Origin: Mytilus californianus
Lineage: Eukaryota; Mollusca; Bivalvia; Mytilida; Mytilidae
Direction: 5' to 3'
Length of the DNA stretch: 64,000 bases
Assembly: GCF_021869535.1 (NCBI RefSeq)
Contig: NW_026262668.1
Coordinates: 67,415,558 to 67,479,557, forward strand
Below are positions 45,691 through 57,428 of the stretch, piece after piece. Position numbers and translations under genes: made by a program. The first letter of the stretch is position 1. Every line of letters starts with the position of its first letter. The notes under the pieces were generated by a model that was not told the DNA's origin, searched no databases, and saw nothing but the letters and a program-made list of their open reading frames with translations.

Positions 45691-46913
45691 TAACATCTAA
45701 GATAATACTAGGTAAAATAAATTTATTTTCTGGCGCCCTGTTAATTAGAAAACAAAATTGAAATAGTGAGAAATGAGTGTTGGCTATTGTTGTAGAAATA
45801 GCGAGAAATTTGGAGGAAACTCTCTGTGATGAGCAACATTTTCTGTGCTAGATTAAGCATGAGGTGTTCTTAATTCGTACCATTCCGGAACTATAGAGTA
45901 CCCTTTAAAATGCCATTTTTCTATCAATAAAGCTGCGGCACCATATGTGTTTTGTAGTTCTATTCACACCCAAAGGTGTTGAAAATTTAAGACTTTTACA
46001 GTTTTTTTTACGGATCTTTTATAGTGAAAACGCAGAACCCAAAAAGCCTACCATTGTCGCCTATGTAAATAATTACTTCATTTTAACCCAGAAGTTGTAC
46101 CTGTAACTCTTCTTAATAACAAAAAACTTACATGCAAAGGGAATTGTCTGTTATTGTTCTTAATTAACTATCGTGCATTTCTTTTTTGTATGCTCATTCA
46201 GTTATCTCCATAAAAAAAGCTTCAGCGGGAAATATGCCTTTATAAGTAGTAAAATGTTGGTAACTTTTGAATTAATAATATTTAATTTTTTTTTTGATAT
46301 TCAGGCTTCCTCCCAAATTGTTACATTATTTGGAGAATTCCGTTTTAATGGCATATCTTTTATAGTTTCTGTTCAATTTATTCACAATTTTTATATAAAT
46401 TCGTGACGATTTAGAACTGGACATATTGTGTAGACATCTGTCTATTATTGAACACTGTATGCCACCCTCTAGATGTCCTTAGATGGTTATTGTCGTTTGA
46501 TTGCTGTCTTATTGACATATAACTCACATTTTCTACATTTTAGTTCCGTTTGAAGTACTTTCAAATCGGTTTTTGACAAATCATAACTGAAAGTGCTATT
46601 GAGTATAGATTAATTGCTTTTCTTTCCCTAAAGAATATGCTTAGAGGAAGATTATTCGAAGAGAGATAAATGTATAACTTATAAGTAAACTACAACTAAA
46701 GACGTTTTACTTTTTAATATTTAACTTTCCCCCTCCCCCACAATTTTTCAACTGTATTAATTTTGAAGACATGTCGAATGTAAACGAAGTCTGATTGATC
46801 TCCAACTTACTAGTATATTTCCCCCCTATTTGAATATAAACCTCATTAAACTCGATCCCTAAAATAGTTCCGAAAATGGAATTAATATGTAATAAACTGT
46901 TAACACAGAGATA
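45691..46913. other. Non-coding, no assigned feature
   Basis: Nothing recognised. Confidence 0.45.
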
Positions 46914-47881
46914 TGTCTCGCCTTTTTGTACTTTTGATAATGCAAATGTTGAAATTAAAATAGCAATACTTTAACATGTAAGCTATGCAAATATTCAAAG
47001 TCAATGAACCATGACTGAAGGTACATGGCAAAACAATCTCCATGGAAATTAGATGTGCCAATGCTAATACAACTGCATACCAAATACCATAGACTTATCA
47101 TAAGTCGTTCCCTTTCAACAAACATTAACGCAAACATTGACTTGTAAACTATGTAAAAGTTTCAGAGTCAATGAACCATGATGAGGGAGTGGGGCTATAT
47201 AATCTCAATGGAAATGAGACTTGCAAATGCCAATAGATTTGCATACCAAATATCATTGACTTAACATTGGCGGTTCATCTTCAACTGATCTAATCACAAA
47301 CTAATACATGTAAACTAAGCAAAAGTTTCAAAGTCAATAGACCTTGAAGGGGCGGGACCAAATATTCTCCATGAAAATGAAATGTGCTAATGCTTATACA
47401 ATTGCATACCAATTAACATTGGCTTACCACTAATGGTTCCCCTTGAACTGACCTAATCACACACTAATACATGTAAACTAGGCAAAAGTTTTAAAGTCAA
47501 TAGACCTTGACTGAGGAGGTGGAGCCAAATAATCTCCATGGAAATGAGATATGCCAATGCTTATACAACTGCATACCAAATATCATTGATTTACCACTAG
47601 TGGTTTCCCATAAACTGACCTAATCACAAACTAATACATGTAAACTAAGCAAAGGTTTCAAAGTCAATAGACCATGACTGAGGGGGCAGGGCCAAATAAT
47701 CTCTATGGAAATGAGATGTGCCAGTGCTAATTCAACTGCATACCAAATATCATTGACCAACCACTAGTGGTTCTCCTTAAACTAGACCTAATCACAAACT
47801 AATACATTGTTGACGCGACCGCCGCCGACGCCGACAACAGCATAGCTATGTGTCGCTTTTTGACTCCGTCAAGGCGAGACA
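46914..47881. mobile_element. TIR element with five internal tandem units
   Basis: The ends are TGTCTCGCCTT and its complement AAGGCGAGACA. Inside, units of about 165 bp repeat five times from about 46975 (AAAGTCAATGAACCATGACTG, CTCCATGGAAATGAG, ACTGCATACCAAATA, ACATGTAAACTA). A GC-rich GTTGACGCGACCGCC segment and CATAGCTATGTGTCGC follow before the right end. The same architecture is seen at 186-660. Confidence 0.75.
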
Positions 47882-49014
47882 AAAAGTCGTAATCAATTCC
47901 ATTTCGTACGACACTAATCCAAATCAGATTTCAATAATTTGGATATTTTTAAATATTTTAAGAAATGGCAAACAAAGTTTATAATAATCTTGTCTGACTT
48001 TGAAACACAGATATAAGATAAACGCTGTACACAAAATATCAAATAAATGTTCCAAGAAATGAGAAACACTTGTACATTTGAACTGTGCAGTATATCTGAG
48101 GTAGTTAATGCACACCTTAGCATTATCGAGATTATAGCACAGTAACAACAAAGAGATTTGTGTTAACAAGAATTATAATCAAAAAGTGATTTAAGTAATT
48201 TTTCCACCCTTGAAAAAAAATATAAGCATCGGTTTGGTCCGGTTTCTTACGCGGTCAAAACTTTTTTTTGATATATATTGATATGTCAGTTAAATTGTTC
48301 ATTAAGGTGGAATAGTTGCAAAATATCCTTATGTTACTTATCTAAGCATATCAATGTCACTCTACGACTAGTCTTTTTTTTTAGTGTTTCCTATATAATT
48401 TTCTTAAACATTTTGCAAAAATATACTCATATGTAGCTTATTATCCATCTATGTTTCCCCCTTTACACACACTACTTTCCTAGACGACTCTTTGTCAATG
48501 GCATGTTACGCGACCTAACGCAAGAAAATTATGGCCAGGAAATTAGGCAGCTTTATTATCTCCCGTCATTGTACCCTAGCGGTAAGTGACGACTCTATAT
48601 GTAAGGACAATCGTCCTGCGTCAACCCTGTCTCTCCCTTGGTCATATTCTTGACAACATTTTATTTGAAATCAAGAAATTTAAGGCGTACTATACTAATT
48701 TCCATACATTAAAAAGAAATTCATATGTTCTTTGTTACTTCGACAAAGAGCGCTTAAATCTAAATCAATGTTGAAATATGATTAAAGTTGCCATCTTATG
48801 GTATTGTATACTGTAGACGGACGAAACCGTACATTAAAATTTATAGATTAATATTTAGAAACGATTTGAACCGATATCAAATTTTATGTTATGTAATATC
48901 AATAGCTAAGAAATATGAAAAAAACATTGGTTAATATATTTTTTTTTATATAAATTGAATGTTTACAACATATATAATGTTATTGTCCAATCACTTCTCG
49001 CATATTCACAAATC
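47882..49014. other. 3' flank of the lectin gene
   Basis: No gene is supported. The small reverse-strand frames at 47914-48169 are AT-rich and not convincing. Confidence 0.45.
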
Positions 49015-49247
49015 GCAAATAAAACTGTTTGTTCTCGTACATTCACGATCATCCCAGAGATACCCTAGTCCTTGGAAGTGACAGTAAGTCAAGCAATGTT
49101 GGTTTCCTCCATGGTTGTCTGGTCTTGATTTTTCCCATGGCCATTCTTTATGAGGGACCAAAATCTCATCGGACGTTGTATTCCATATCCATTTTCCTGA
49201 ATCAATATGGTGATGACCGCCGATCCAGACATAAAGACTGCTTGTTC
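49015..49247 (-). CDS. C-type lectin domain protein, last exon
   Basis: This 233-nt exon follows acceptor TTATCTTTAG (ending 49248). After a split Gly it encodes TSSLYVWIGGHHHIDSGKW, IWNTTSDEILVPH and KEWPWEKSRPDNHGGNQHC, then LTYCHFQGLGYLWDDREC and a final C before the stop at 49015-49017. WIGG, W.W, the paired cysteines and the WDD.C end are the conserved C-terminal half of a C-type lectin domain. The Ca-site triplet that is usually EPN or QPD reads RPD here, so canonical sugar specificity cannot be assumed. It joins the 50153-50234 exon in phase. Confidence 0.9.
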
Positions 49248-50152
49248 CTAAAGATAAACATGGTTAAGTAAGCTATGTTTTGAAAGAAAAAAAATCAGGA
49301 AGTTGAATTTGTAAAATGGTACGTATACCAGAATAAAAAAACAAAAACAAAAACAGAAAAAAAAACACATCGCGTGTACACTCAAGAATATTATTTTTAA
49401 ATTTGTTATATACACCGATAAGATGTTTAATCTGAGATTTTAAATTATTTCGAATTTAAATAAAATAAAGAATGGAAATGGGGAATATGTCAAAGAGACA
49501 ACAACCCGACCAAAGAGCAGACAACAGTCGAAGGCCACCAATGGGTCTTCAACGCAGCGAGAAAATCCCGCAACCGGAGGTGGTCCTCAGCTGGCCCCTA
49601 AATAAAATTCTGTACTGGTTCAGTGAAAATTGACGCCACACTAAACTCCAAAACATATAAATGAACTTAAATTAAAAAACATACAAGACTAACAAAGGTC
49701 AGAGGCTCCTGACTTGGGACAGGCGCAAAAATGCGGCGGGGTTAAACATGTTTTGTGAGATCTCAACCCTCCCCCTATACCTCTAGCCAATGTAAAGCAT
49801 GGCCCAATGAATTATCAAATGATTACGTAAAAAATAACAATAATACTAAATAAAGCATAAATCCCATTGTAACCATTAGTTTGAATGTCAGACGGATCCA
49901 TCATTTCGTGACGATGCATTAACAATACTAGTACTTAGTATTTGCTCCCGCCTCAGTATCCAACGCTGACAAAAGGAAACCATATTCCATAATAATTGTG
50001 TAAGGTAAGAAGTATGTCAAACCACATCGACACCGACAATGTGACTGATACTATTTAGACATAAGAATCTTTAATATTCTAAAATAATCTCAATTTCGTC
50101 TTCTGATTTGATGTACTTTTCTGTTTTCTGAAACTGAAGAAATAATATTTAC
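49248..50152 (-). other. Lectin gene intron
   Basis: The intron starts GTAAATATT at 50152. It contains an A-rich stretch (49325-49365) and the inverted retroelement tail at 49471-49797. Confidence 0.8.
49471..49797 (-). repeat. Solo 3' tail of the Penelope-like retroelement
   Basis: This is the reverse complement of 22160-22490 with a low number of differences. No coding sequence is attached, so it is a severely 5'-truncated insertion. Confidence 0.75.
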
Positions 50153-50234
50153 CTGATAACAAGTTCAGGATGTATTCATGTTCTGGTGTACCTTTCACCT
50201 CAGCAAGATTACCGCCTATGGTAACACAATGATT
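50153..50234 (-). CDS. C-type lectin domain protein, internal exon
   Basis: This exon of 82 nt has acceptor TCTTTACAG (ending 50235) and donor TCAG|GTAAAT (50153/50152). It encodes NHCVTIGGNLAEVKGTPEHE and YILNLLS. The pattern C...GG.LAE, followed by a helix, is the first half of the C-type lectin fold. It joins the upstream exon (phase 0) and the downstream exon (phase 1) without conflict. The start Met further upstream in the open frame is intron sequence. Confidence 0.9.
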
Positions 50235-50799
50235 CTGTAAAGACAATAAAAATACATTGAACATACATGCAGTGATTAATACTCCTTTCAAAGTAAGGTA
50301 AACTGTCATAATATTCTACTTTGTAGAAACAGTTAGCATTTTTACTTGTCAAAATGATACCTATGTCTTTGTCACTGAAAGTTAAAAATTACTATTTCTA
50401 AGACAGTATAATATCCCAAGACGTTTATGAAGGTTTTTTCTACAAAATATTGATATGAAAATAAGGAGATGTGGTACTTTTGCCAATGAGACAAATAAAT
50501 CCATAAAGACCTTTATTACATTCGTGTCTACTAGTTTTAACACGATTCATGTATGATTATAGTCATGCGATTATAAAGTCTTATACGATTTAAGCTTGTG
50601 AACAAAGGACCATAGTCTATCATATAGAATATATGTGATGCAACGGATTACCTCCCTTCCTATCCATGAAGAAGAGTGTACGCATCTTTTGTTTTTTGCA
50701 TTCTTCAAGAACACATAAAAATAAACAATTTCATTGATTGATTATTTTGTGTTGCTAAAGGATGTTTGATTGTCTTGTTTTTGACTTTTTAATTAGTCA

Positions 50800-51296
50800 T
50801 GTACCGTGTCGTTTTATATGGATTCTTGTTCGTCTATGTGTTTTATTGGGTAGCGTCAGTTTCGTAAAATCCATGTTGAAATAGCACAAAGAGAACCAAA
50901 GCACAACACAAAGTCTTGCATAAATTTCACATTGTAATCTGTTATAAATTATACACCAGTTTAACATAATAATATTGAACAATTGTTAATGAAAATATTA
51001 CTTTTATCGTTCCCTCTTTTTCTAACTGATAACTATCTCACTAACTAACATCTCTCTCCGATATCTCTCGCATCCCCTTATATACCAAATTACAGGCGGT
51101 ACCCCGACGGTTCCAAAGATGGGGTACCTGGCGGTTCTAAAGAGATACCGGACGGTGAACTTATACAACTTAGACACCGTTCAAATAAAAAAAAAAGCGG
51201 GCTGTACCCTTTTGAAATTTAATTTAAACTGAAAGTATTCATATAAAGACATGTTACTCAATTAGAAATTCAACTACAAAAACTAAAATCGCTAAC
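50800..51296 (-). repeat. 3' LTR of the gag-only element
   Basis: This is about 497 bp and differs from the other LTR by scattered substitutions and indels. Confidence 0.85.
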
Positions 51297-51654
51297 CCCT
51301 CCCCAACTAGCAATTTAAATTCCTATTTCATTGAAGGGAACAAAACTAGTCTACTACTACTATTGTTTTAAAAATAGATTAACTGACCACTACACAAGCT
51401 AAATATAGCTCAACTCAAGTCAATGTTTATACGTACACTTTCACACGCATATAAAGTTAAATTTCGTCACATTTCGCTGATTGTTTTTGTTTTAAGTGTT
51501 CGTTTATTTCCGGTCTTCCGGTGTTCTTATCTGGTACCGTTTGGCATGTTATGGTTGGTCATGTGTATCGTACCCCAACAGTATTCTCTTGTGTGACCTT
51601 TTTTCCCATAATTCGTACAATGTCTATTTCTTTTGTTTTGATATCTTCGGTTGT

Positions 51655-53017
51655 TCATTGAACTTTCTGAAAACTGTTCTTCTTTAAATTTGGTTCTTGG
51701 ACATCACTTTCTTTTTCTACTGTATATACATTATATCTCCTGTTAACCTTATTCACATTTCCTACATTAATTCGTATACATTCTTCTTGCATGGCGCTCG
51801 AGACAGCTTCCTGAAGTATCTTAGGCTTAGTTTGCCTTATGAACATGCGGAACTACTCTGACTCGCCGCAAGCGTCAAGAAACGACCTGATACTATTTTC
51901 CTGGACAAGTTCTGGATGAGATGGGTATGCGCGCCTGTATAAGTCTTCTATAGATGAACCCAACTCTCTAAACGATTCACCAGGTTTCCTTCTTCTTAGT
52001 TTTGCCTCTGCAAGATAGCTTTTTTTCATGTTTGAATGTCCAAACTGTAACTCCATCTTATTTATTAAACTCTCCCATCTCATTTGGATATCTGAAGAAA
52101 TTCCGTGCACGTATGTTTCTGCCTGTCCTCTTAACGTAATAAAGAACACTCACCTTTTTCTCTCTTCACTCCACGCATTAAGTGTCGCAATGTTTTCAAA
52201 GTAACGTAAAAAGTCTGCTAATACATCATCGCAACTGCCACTAAATGTTCTCTTTACCTGAACTTCGGATCTATTAACTTGAAAAGGTGATGATGAGTTC
52301 ACAGGGACAGTCTTTACATTGTCTCTAAAATGTGGAATGTCCAAGTCGAAGTTCAATTTCTGACGTACGGTATCTGCTGTCTTTCTTCTGTCTTCTTTTT
52401 GGTTGTCAAAATGTTCCAAACGTCTCGAGGTTTCATCTATAAATAATTTTACAATTACCAAAACTAGAAATGTTATCAGCAGAGTAATCAAAAATAAAAT
52501 AACATTTTGCTGCAGCCAACATACAATGTCATGGAAAGGATATGTGACAGAACACCATCCGATCACAAGTATCAAGCTTAAGATAAACCAAATCCATCTA
52601 AGAACGAATTTCTTCCAATTATGATCAAGTCCGGCTATGTTGGCAATTTGTTGTCTCTGGTTCATATTAGACATCGGTGTGCTCGAAATAAGAAGATTCA
52701 TCCTTCCAATTATTGCTACCGTCGAAACCACCCCATATGTTAGTTGTCGGCAGCGTTGGAAATGGGGTCACAGGGACCGTCTGGTGTGCGGTTCTGGAAT
52801 CTCCCGGTGTCCTTGGAATGGAATTAGGTACCCCTTGATATTCTTTAGTTGGTGAAAATAATCCTGGTGCATAAGGTCTTCTATTGCTGAAGTTTTGTTC
52901 TCCAGAAACAGTCTGCTCTTCTCCAACGTTAGTAAAATCCATTGGATAAACGTTATAGTCAGTTCTATTTCGATCCATCACCATTAATACTAAAGCACAA
53001 TTTGAACTGAAAATCAT
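51655..53017 (-). pseudogene. Gag-like polyprotein with two membrane segments, broken
   Basis: From 53017 leftward there is a Pro/Thr-rich N-terminus (YAPGLFSPTKEYQGVPNSIP), then a frame change near 52690. A second frame follows with two strongly hydrophobic segments (FVLRWIWFILSLILVIGW and NVILFLITLLITFLVLVIV). After them comes a capsid-like retrotransposon Gag core (SGSCDDVLADFLRYFENIAT, then after a TGA, TLRGQAETYVHG and MELQFGHSNMKK). A single in-frame TGA at about 52150 interrupts the core, inside AGGTGAGTG, which also matches a splice donor. A third frame at 51655-51846 has SKPK-like QTKPKILQEAVSSAMQEE. Membrane segments in a Gag are unusual. Confidence 0.75.
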
Positions 53018-53119
53018 AACATGTAGTCAAATAGTTTAAGTCTCACTGATATTCCAACAATTATCTTCATTTCGAATATATCAAACTTTGTGTGTGGCTA
53101 TCCCACCGCTGCCACCATT

Positions 53120-53603
53120 TGTAGCGTGTCGTTTTATATGGATTCTTGTTCGTCTATGTGTTTTATTTGGTAGCGTCAGTTTCGTAAAATCCATGTTGAA
53201 ATAGCACAAAGAGAACAAAGCACAGCACAAAGTCTTGAATAAATTTCACAATGTAATCTGTTATAAATTATACACCAGTTTAACATAATAATACTGAACA
53301 ATTGCTGTAATGAAAATATTCCTTTTATCTCTCACTCTTTATCTAACTGATAACTATCTCACTAACTAACATCTCTCTCCGATCTCTCTCGCATCCCCTT
53401 ATATATCAAATTACAGGCGGTACCCCGACGGTTGCAAAGATGGGGTACCTGGCGGTTCTAAAGAAATGCCGGACGGTGAACTTGTATAACAAATAAAAAA
53501 ATAGCAAGCGGTACCCTATTGAAATGTAATTTAAACTGAAAGTATTCATATAAAGACATGTTACGCAATTAGAAATTAAACTATCAAAACTAAAATCGCT
53601 ACA
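53120..53603 (-). repeat. 5' LTR of the gag-only element
   Basis: This is 484 bp with TG...CA ends, and is next to the primer-binding-site-like sequence at about 53100-53117. Confidence 0.85.
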
Positions 53604-53607
53604 GTCA

Positions 53608-54459
53608 GATATAATTTGTGCCAATGTTAATTGTAAGAAAAACTTAGAGAGAATCATTTCCCGCCAAATTAGCAATGGCTTATATCTCAAACACAAGGAC
53701 AGAAACCTTGCATTTTTTTATGCTTTTTTAGTTTAGTTATATATATACTATCAATTTATAACAGTCTTTTACAAAGCTGGTTATTTTGAAACAGAGTAGC
53801 AATCATCCTTAACGTTCGATAGCAACTATTTCCTGCATAGTCAGAACGAGAAAATGTTTTCAATAAATCCAATAGTTTAGTTCTACAAAGTGGGCCGACC
53901 CAGTAAAAGGATGGGATTTCGACTGCAATTGGAAAAGGAGGTTATCTTTTAAAGAGAACAGATCACCACGGACCTTTAAAGAGTTCTTGCAAAGGTTTAT
54001 CGTGCAGTAAGCGAGTCACTATCCCTACACGAGGCATCGAAATTAATTTCTCCATTCCGACTGGACGTGGCTGCTTATTTATACATCCCAAAAAGTCAAT
54101 TGGATGACCCTCTTTAGCATGTGGTTTTACTGTTTGGTGGGAGATGCGAACGAATTGCTATATATTTCGTTACTACAGTCATCCCATGAGGTTTAAAGAA
54201 CTATAAAAAATAGTCAGATCTAGCTCTGTGGGTCTTAGGGCATTTTCCCATTAATACTATAGAAAGGGATTGATATACTGACATTATTTTTTAAAAATAA
54301 TGTTGTTTACACTCTTTTAAGCCTCTTAAGAAAAAATGAAACTCCATTAAATATTAAGACACGGATTCCTCTGAACCAGTCTAATCCCATGTCCTTATGG
54401 AGTGAGTATTTGCATAATTATACTGATTGAAATAAATCTTCAAAGATAGCCAGGCTTAT
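53608..54459. other. Intron sequence with a SINE-like fragment
   Basis: At 53990-54080 the reverse complement of the SINE-like repeat appears (TCCATTCCGACTGGACGTGG). No other feature is seen. Confidence 0.45.
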
Positions 54460-55110
54460 AGTTTTGTACGAAAGCCATGCGATCGCCTACTTATGACCCA
54501 CCCTTTACTATCAAATTAAAACAGTTTGAAGCCCAAATCAAATACGAAGTTGAAGAGCATGAAAACCCGAAAATTCCCAAAAGTTGTGCCAAATAAGACT
54601 AAAGCAGTCTATATCTGAGGTAGAAATACTTTAGTTTTTCAAACGATTCAACATTTTATAAACAATAAATTTACAAAAATGAATATAATTTATCAATGAT
54701 AGTTCATGTCAACACAAAAGAGCTGACTCCTGGGCTGGTGATACCCTCGGGGAAGAAACGTCCACCGGCAGTTTCATCGACCCGGAGGTTATAAAAACGA
54801 ACCAAAAATACTAGACTAAGCTTTATAGTTCTGTACTCAAGACGCGCGTTCCGTCAACAGATGACTCGTTAGAGATTATCGAATTCAAACAGTTTAAAGG
54901 CCAAATCAAATACGAAGTTGAAGAGCATAAAAAACCGAAAATTCCCTAAAATATTTTTGAAATAAGGCTAAAGCAATCTATACCTGGGATAGAAAAAACT
55001 TAATGTATCGAATAATTCAACATTAATGATAAAAAACAATATATTTACAAAAAATGAACGTATCAATGATATGTTATGCCAACACAATAGTGCTGACTAC
55101 TGGGCTGATG
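54460..55110 (-). repeat. Two tandem units of a mussel dispersed repeat (about 370 bp each)
   Basis: Two copies share AAACAGTTTGAAGCCCAAAT (54520) / AAACAGTTTAAAGGCCAAAT (54888), CAAATACGAAGTTGAAGAGC and GGGCTGGTGATAC / GGGCTGATGATAC. Between them, at 54838-54880, the minus strand has a degraded hammerhead-like sequence (see findings). The dimeric layout resembles small retrozymes. Confidence 0.65.
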
Positions 55111-56044
55111 ATACTTTCTGAAAATAGACAGTTTTATGTTTTCCAAACTTCTCTTCAACCCTTTGTTTTTGCTATTGCTTGGAGACCCGTAAGAGTTATA
55201 CATATACAACAAATCTCATCGGAAAATCCTGTAGCGAGGATGTTCATTAGAATTCAAAGAAAATATATAATGTTCATTATGGACTTAAATCTGTAAGTTG
55301 AAATATTTTGGGGTTAGCGGTAAAACGGATTTTTCTTATAAGAAGTATGAATAGAACGTTGAATCTCGTGACATACGACAAATTGTCTTTTCATTTAGAA
55401 CCGTGTCGAGATCTGACGAAATAAACAAAGCTATATACATGCATGTAAACTAGTAGAATATTAAATTGTATTGGAATGATTGAATTATCCAGAAATTTCC
55501 TAAATCAAAATTATTTATTGTCTTGTACTTCGAAACGCTCTGTTAAAATTTTCCAAACTTTTCGTTACTATAAAATATAAGACTATGGGAGATAAACAAA
55601 ATAAGTTCTTTATCGAGAGATTTGATAAATGATACACTGAACGAATGAGGTAATGCAGAAATATAATATTATGAATCAACAATTGACAATTTAAGAAATG
55701 GAACATAAACTAAAATCTTAGATCGAAGTCATTGAAAATGAAAATAACATTTTATAAATTTGGTGCATCAGACGCTTTCTGATCAACCTTCTCCAAACTT
55801 GACCAAACATTCGAAAGTCAACGTCATGTTGTATAAATACTTTAAAACTTGAGGAGCTACATGTATATGACCAAAGAGGGACATTAAAAGAATATCAAAA
55901 TTCAACCTAATGTCTACTTTGCCTGAGTGAGTTAGAACACTAGTTTCTTGATAATTTCTAAATATATCAAAGAAGCTAAAAATAGCTAAATTCATCTAAG
56001 GTCATCTTTGCTAAATAAGTCATGTTTCAAAGGCAGGTACTTAC
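55111..56044. other. Intron sequence, no assigned feature
   Basis: Nothing recognised beyond AT-rich sequence. Confidence 0.4.
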
Positions 56045-56090
56045 CTTTGCATCTTCCCACGATTTTGTATCTTCTATAAGCACCTTTTTA
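56045..56090 (-). CDS. C-type lectin domain protein, exon upstream of the fold core
   Basis: This 46-nt exon lies between acceptor TATTTTAG (ending 56091) and donor AAAG|GTAAGTAC (56045/56044). It encodes KKVLIEDTKSWEDAK, the W.DA helix that precedes the first conserved Cys in C-type lectin domains, and joins NHCVTIGG in phase. The first base completes a codon from an exon outside this window. The upstream half of the domain and any signal peptide are beyond 64000. Confidence 0.8.
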
Positions 56091-56489
56091 CTAAAATAAT
56101 ATAGGAGAACAGTGATTTTACTGATTTTATATCATATTATTTATTTGGTAAGCACTCATGTTATAACAACAAATATTTTTTCTCTTTAATTTATCAGAGA
56201 AACTATTAAAAAGTTGTTCATTACGATATGATTATTTGACAATATAACACTCTAGAACCATATGCAGATTTAATTTTGATAGAATAAAAATAATGTTAAA
56301 CTATGATATCGATAATTCATGTTATAAAGAAAGAGCACTCAACCTATAACACTACAATATGAGCATTTTTTAAGCATAAAGCAAAAAATATTTTAGTCAT
56401 TTCGTTAAATGTTTTTCTAGCTTCAGATTATTTTTTTTTAAAGTTCGACTAAAGACGATACAGAACTATTGTATATATATATATCTATA
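56091..56489. other. Intron sequence between lectin exon and satellite array
   Basis: This is AT-rich with a (TA) stretch near 56470; nothing else is seen. Confidence 0.5.
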
Positions 56490-56843
56490 TAAACAAGTCT
56501 AAATTGAAAACAACGTTCAAACCTATGATTGCGTTGGATAAAAACCGCAATTTTTATACGTGTGCATGCAAAACAAATTTCTTGGTAGATGGATCTAAAT
56601 ACAGCACAAACAACATTTTCCAAAAGACCAAATGAGTGAAAAAGTATATTTTAACAAAACGCATTTGACTAGCAGGTCGAACAACTGATGTTCCTAAACC
56701 CTGGTGACTGCCATTGGCGATTGCCAAATAAACGGATCACAAGATGTAACAAAACAGATCTTTTTATTAAATTAGTACCAAACAGAAAACAATAAACTTG
56801 CGGAAAAGATGGTATACCGCAAACATGAGGTGCAAAAATTTGT

Positions 56844-56887
56844 ATACCATATCCGGATTTCGACAATAAATGTCTCTTCAGTGATGT
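56844..56887 (-). ncRNA. Hammerhead ribozyme motif, unit 1
   Basis: Core and stem II are intact; one stem I pair is changed (ATACCA on the plus strand). Confidence 0.75.
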
Positions 56888-57384
56888 TAGGAATCGAAAC
56901 GGTATTTGGAAGGCCATATATAAATTACCTCAATTTAGGATAGACTCTTGAATTTTGAAAGAGTCATAATAGGATGAACGGATCATATAAACCCGAAGGC
57001 AAATATAATACAAGCCCAAACGAAAAAAAATAAACAAGTCTAAATTGAAAACAACGTTCAAACCTATGATTGCGTTGGATAAAAACCGCAATTTTTATAC
57101 GTGTGCATGCAAAACAAATTTCTTGATAGATGGGTCTAAATACAGCACAAACAACATTTTCCAAAAGACCAAATGAGTGAAAAAGTATATTTTAACAAAA
57201 CGCATTTGACTAGCAGGTCGAACAACTGATGTTCCTAAACCCTGCTGACTGCCATTGACAATTGCCAAATAAACGGATCACAAGATGTAACAAAACAGAT
57301 CTTATTATTAAATTATTACCAAACAGAAAACAATAAACTTGCGGAAAAGATGGTATACCGCAAACATGAGGTGCAAAAATTTGT

Positions 57385-57428
57385 ACACCATATCCGGATT
57401 TCGACAATAAATGTCTCTTCAGTGATGT
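57385..57428 (-). ncRNA. Hammerhead ribozyme motif (type example, unit 2)
   Basis: Reading the minus strand from 57428: stem I strand ACAUCA; core CUGAAGA, which fits CUGANGA; stem II GACA, loop UUUAU, UGUC (four pairs); core GAAA; a short self-complementary stem III AUCCGGAU that shares its first A with the GAAA box; then UA, with cleavage expected after A at 57391; and stem I strand UGGUGU. All six stem I positions pair (five Watson-Crick, one G-U). Every invariant core base of hammerhead ribozymes is present. The short palindromic stem III is like other animal hammerheads that work best as dimers in tandem RNAs. Whether it cleaves was not tested. Confidence 0.85.

Larger units (their letters stand above)
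50800..53603 (-). mobile_element. 2.8-kb gag-only LTR retrotransposon
   Basis: Two direct repeats, 50800-51296 (3' LTR) and 53120-53603 (5' LTR), enclose 1.8 kb. The LTR starts TGTAGCGATTTTAG and ends ACACGCTACA on the minus strand. Inside the 5' LTR is TGGTGGCAGCGGTGGGA, a plausible primer-binding site. Next to the 3' LTR is a purine tract GGGGAGGGG. GTCA flanks both sides (50796-50799 and 53604-53607). Only gag-like coding sequence is present; there is no protease, RT or integrase. It probably depends on another element for movement. Confidence 0.85.
50235..56044 (-). other. Lectin gene intron (5.8 kb)
   Basis: The intron begins GTAAGTAC at 56044. It holds the LTR element (50800-53603), a SINE-like copy (53990-54080) and two tandem mussel repeat units (54460-55110). 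Confidence 0.75.
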
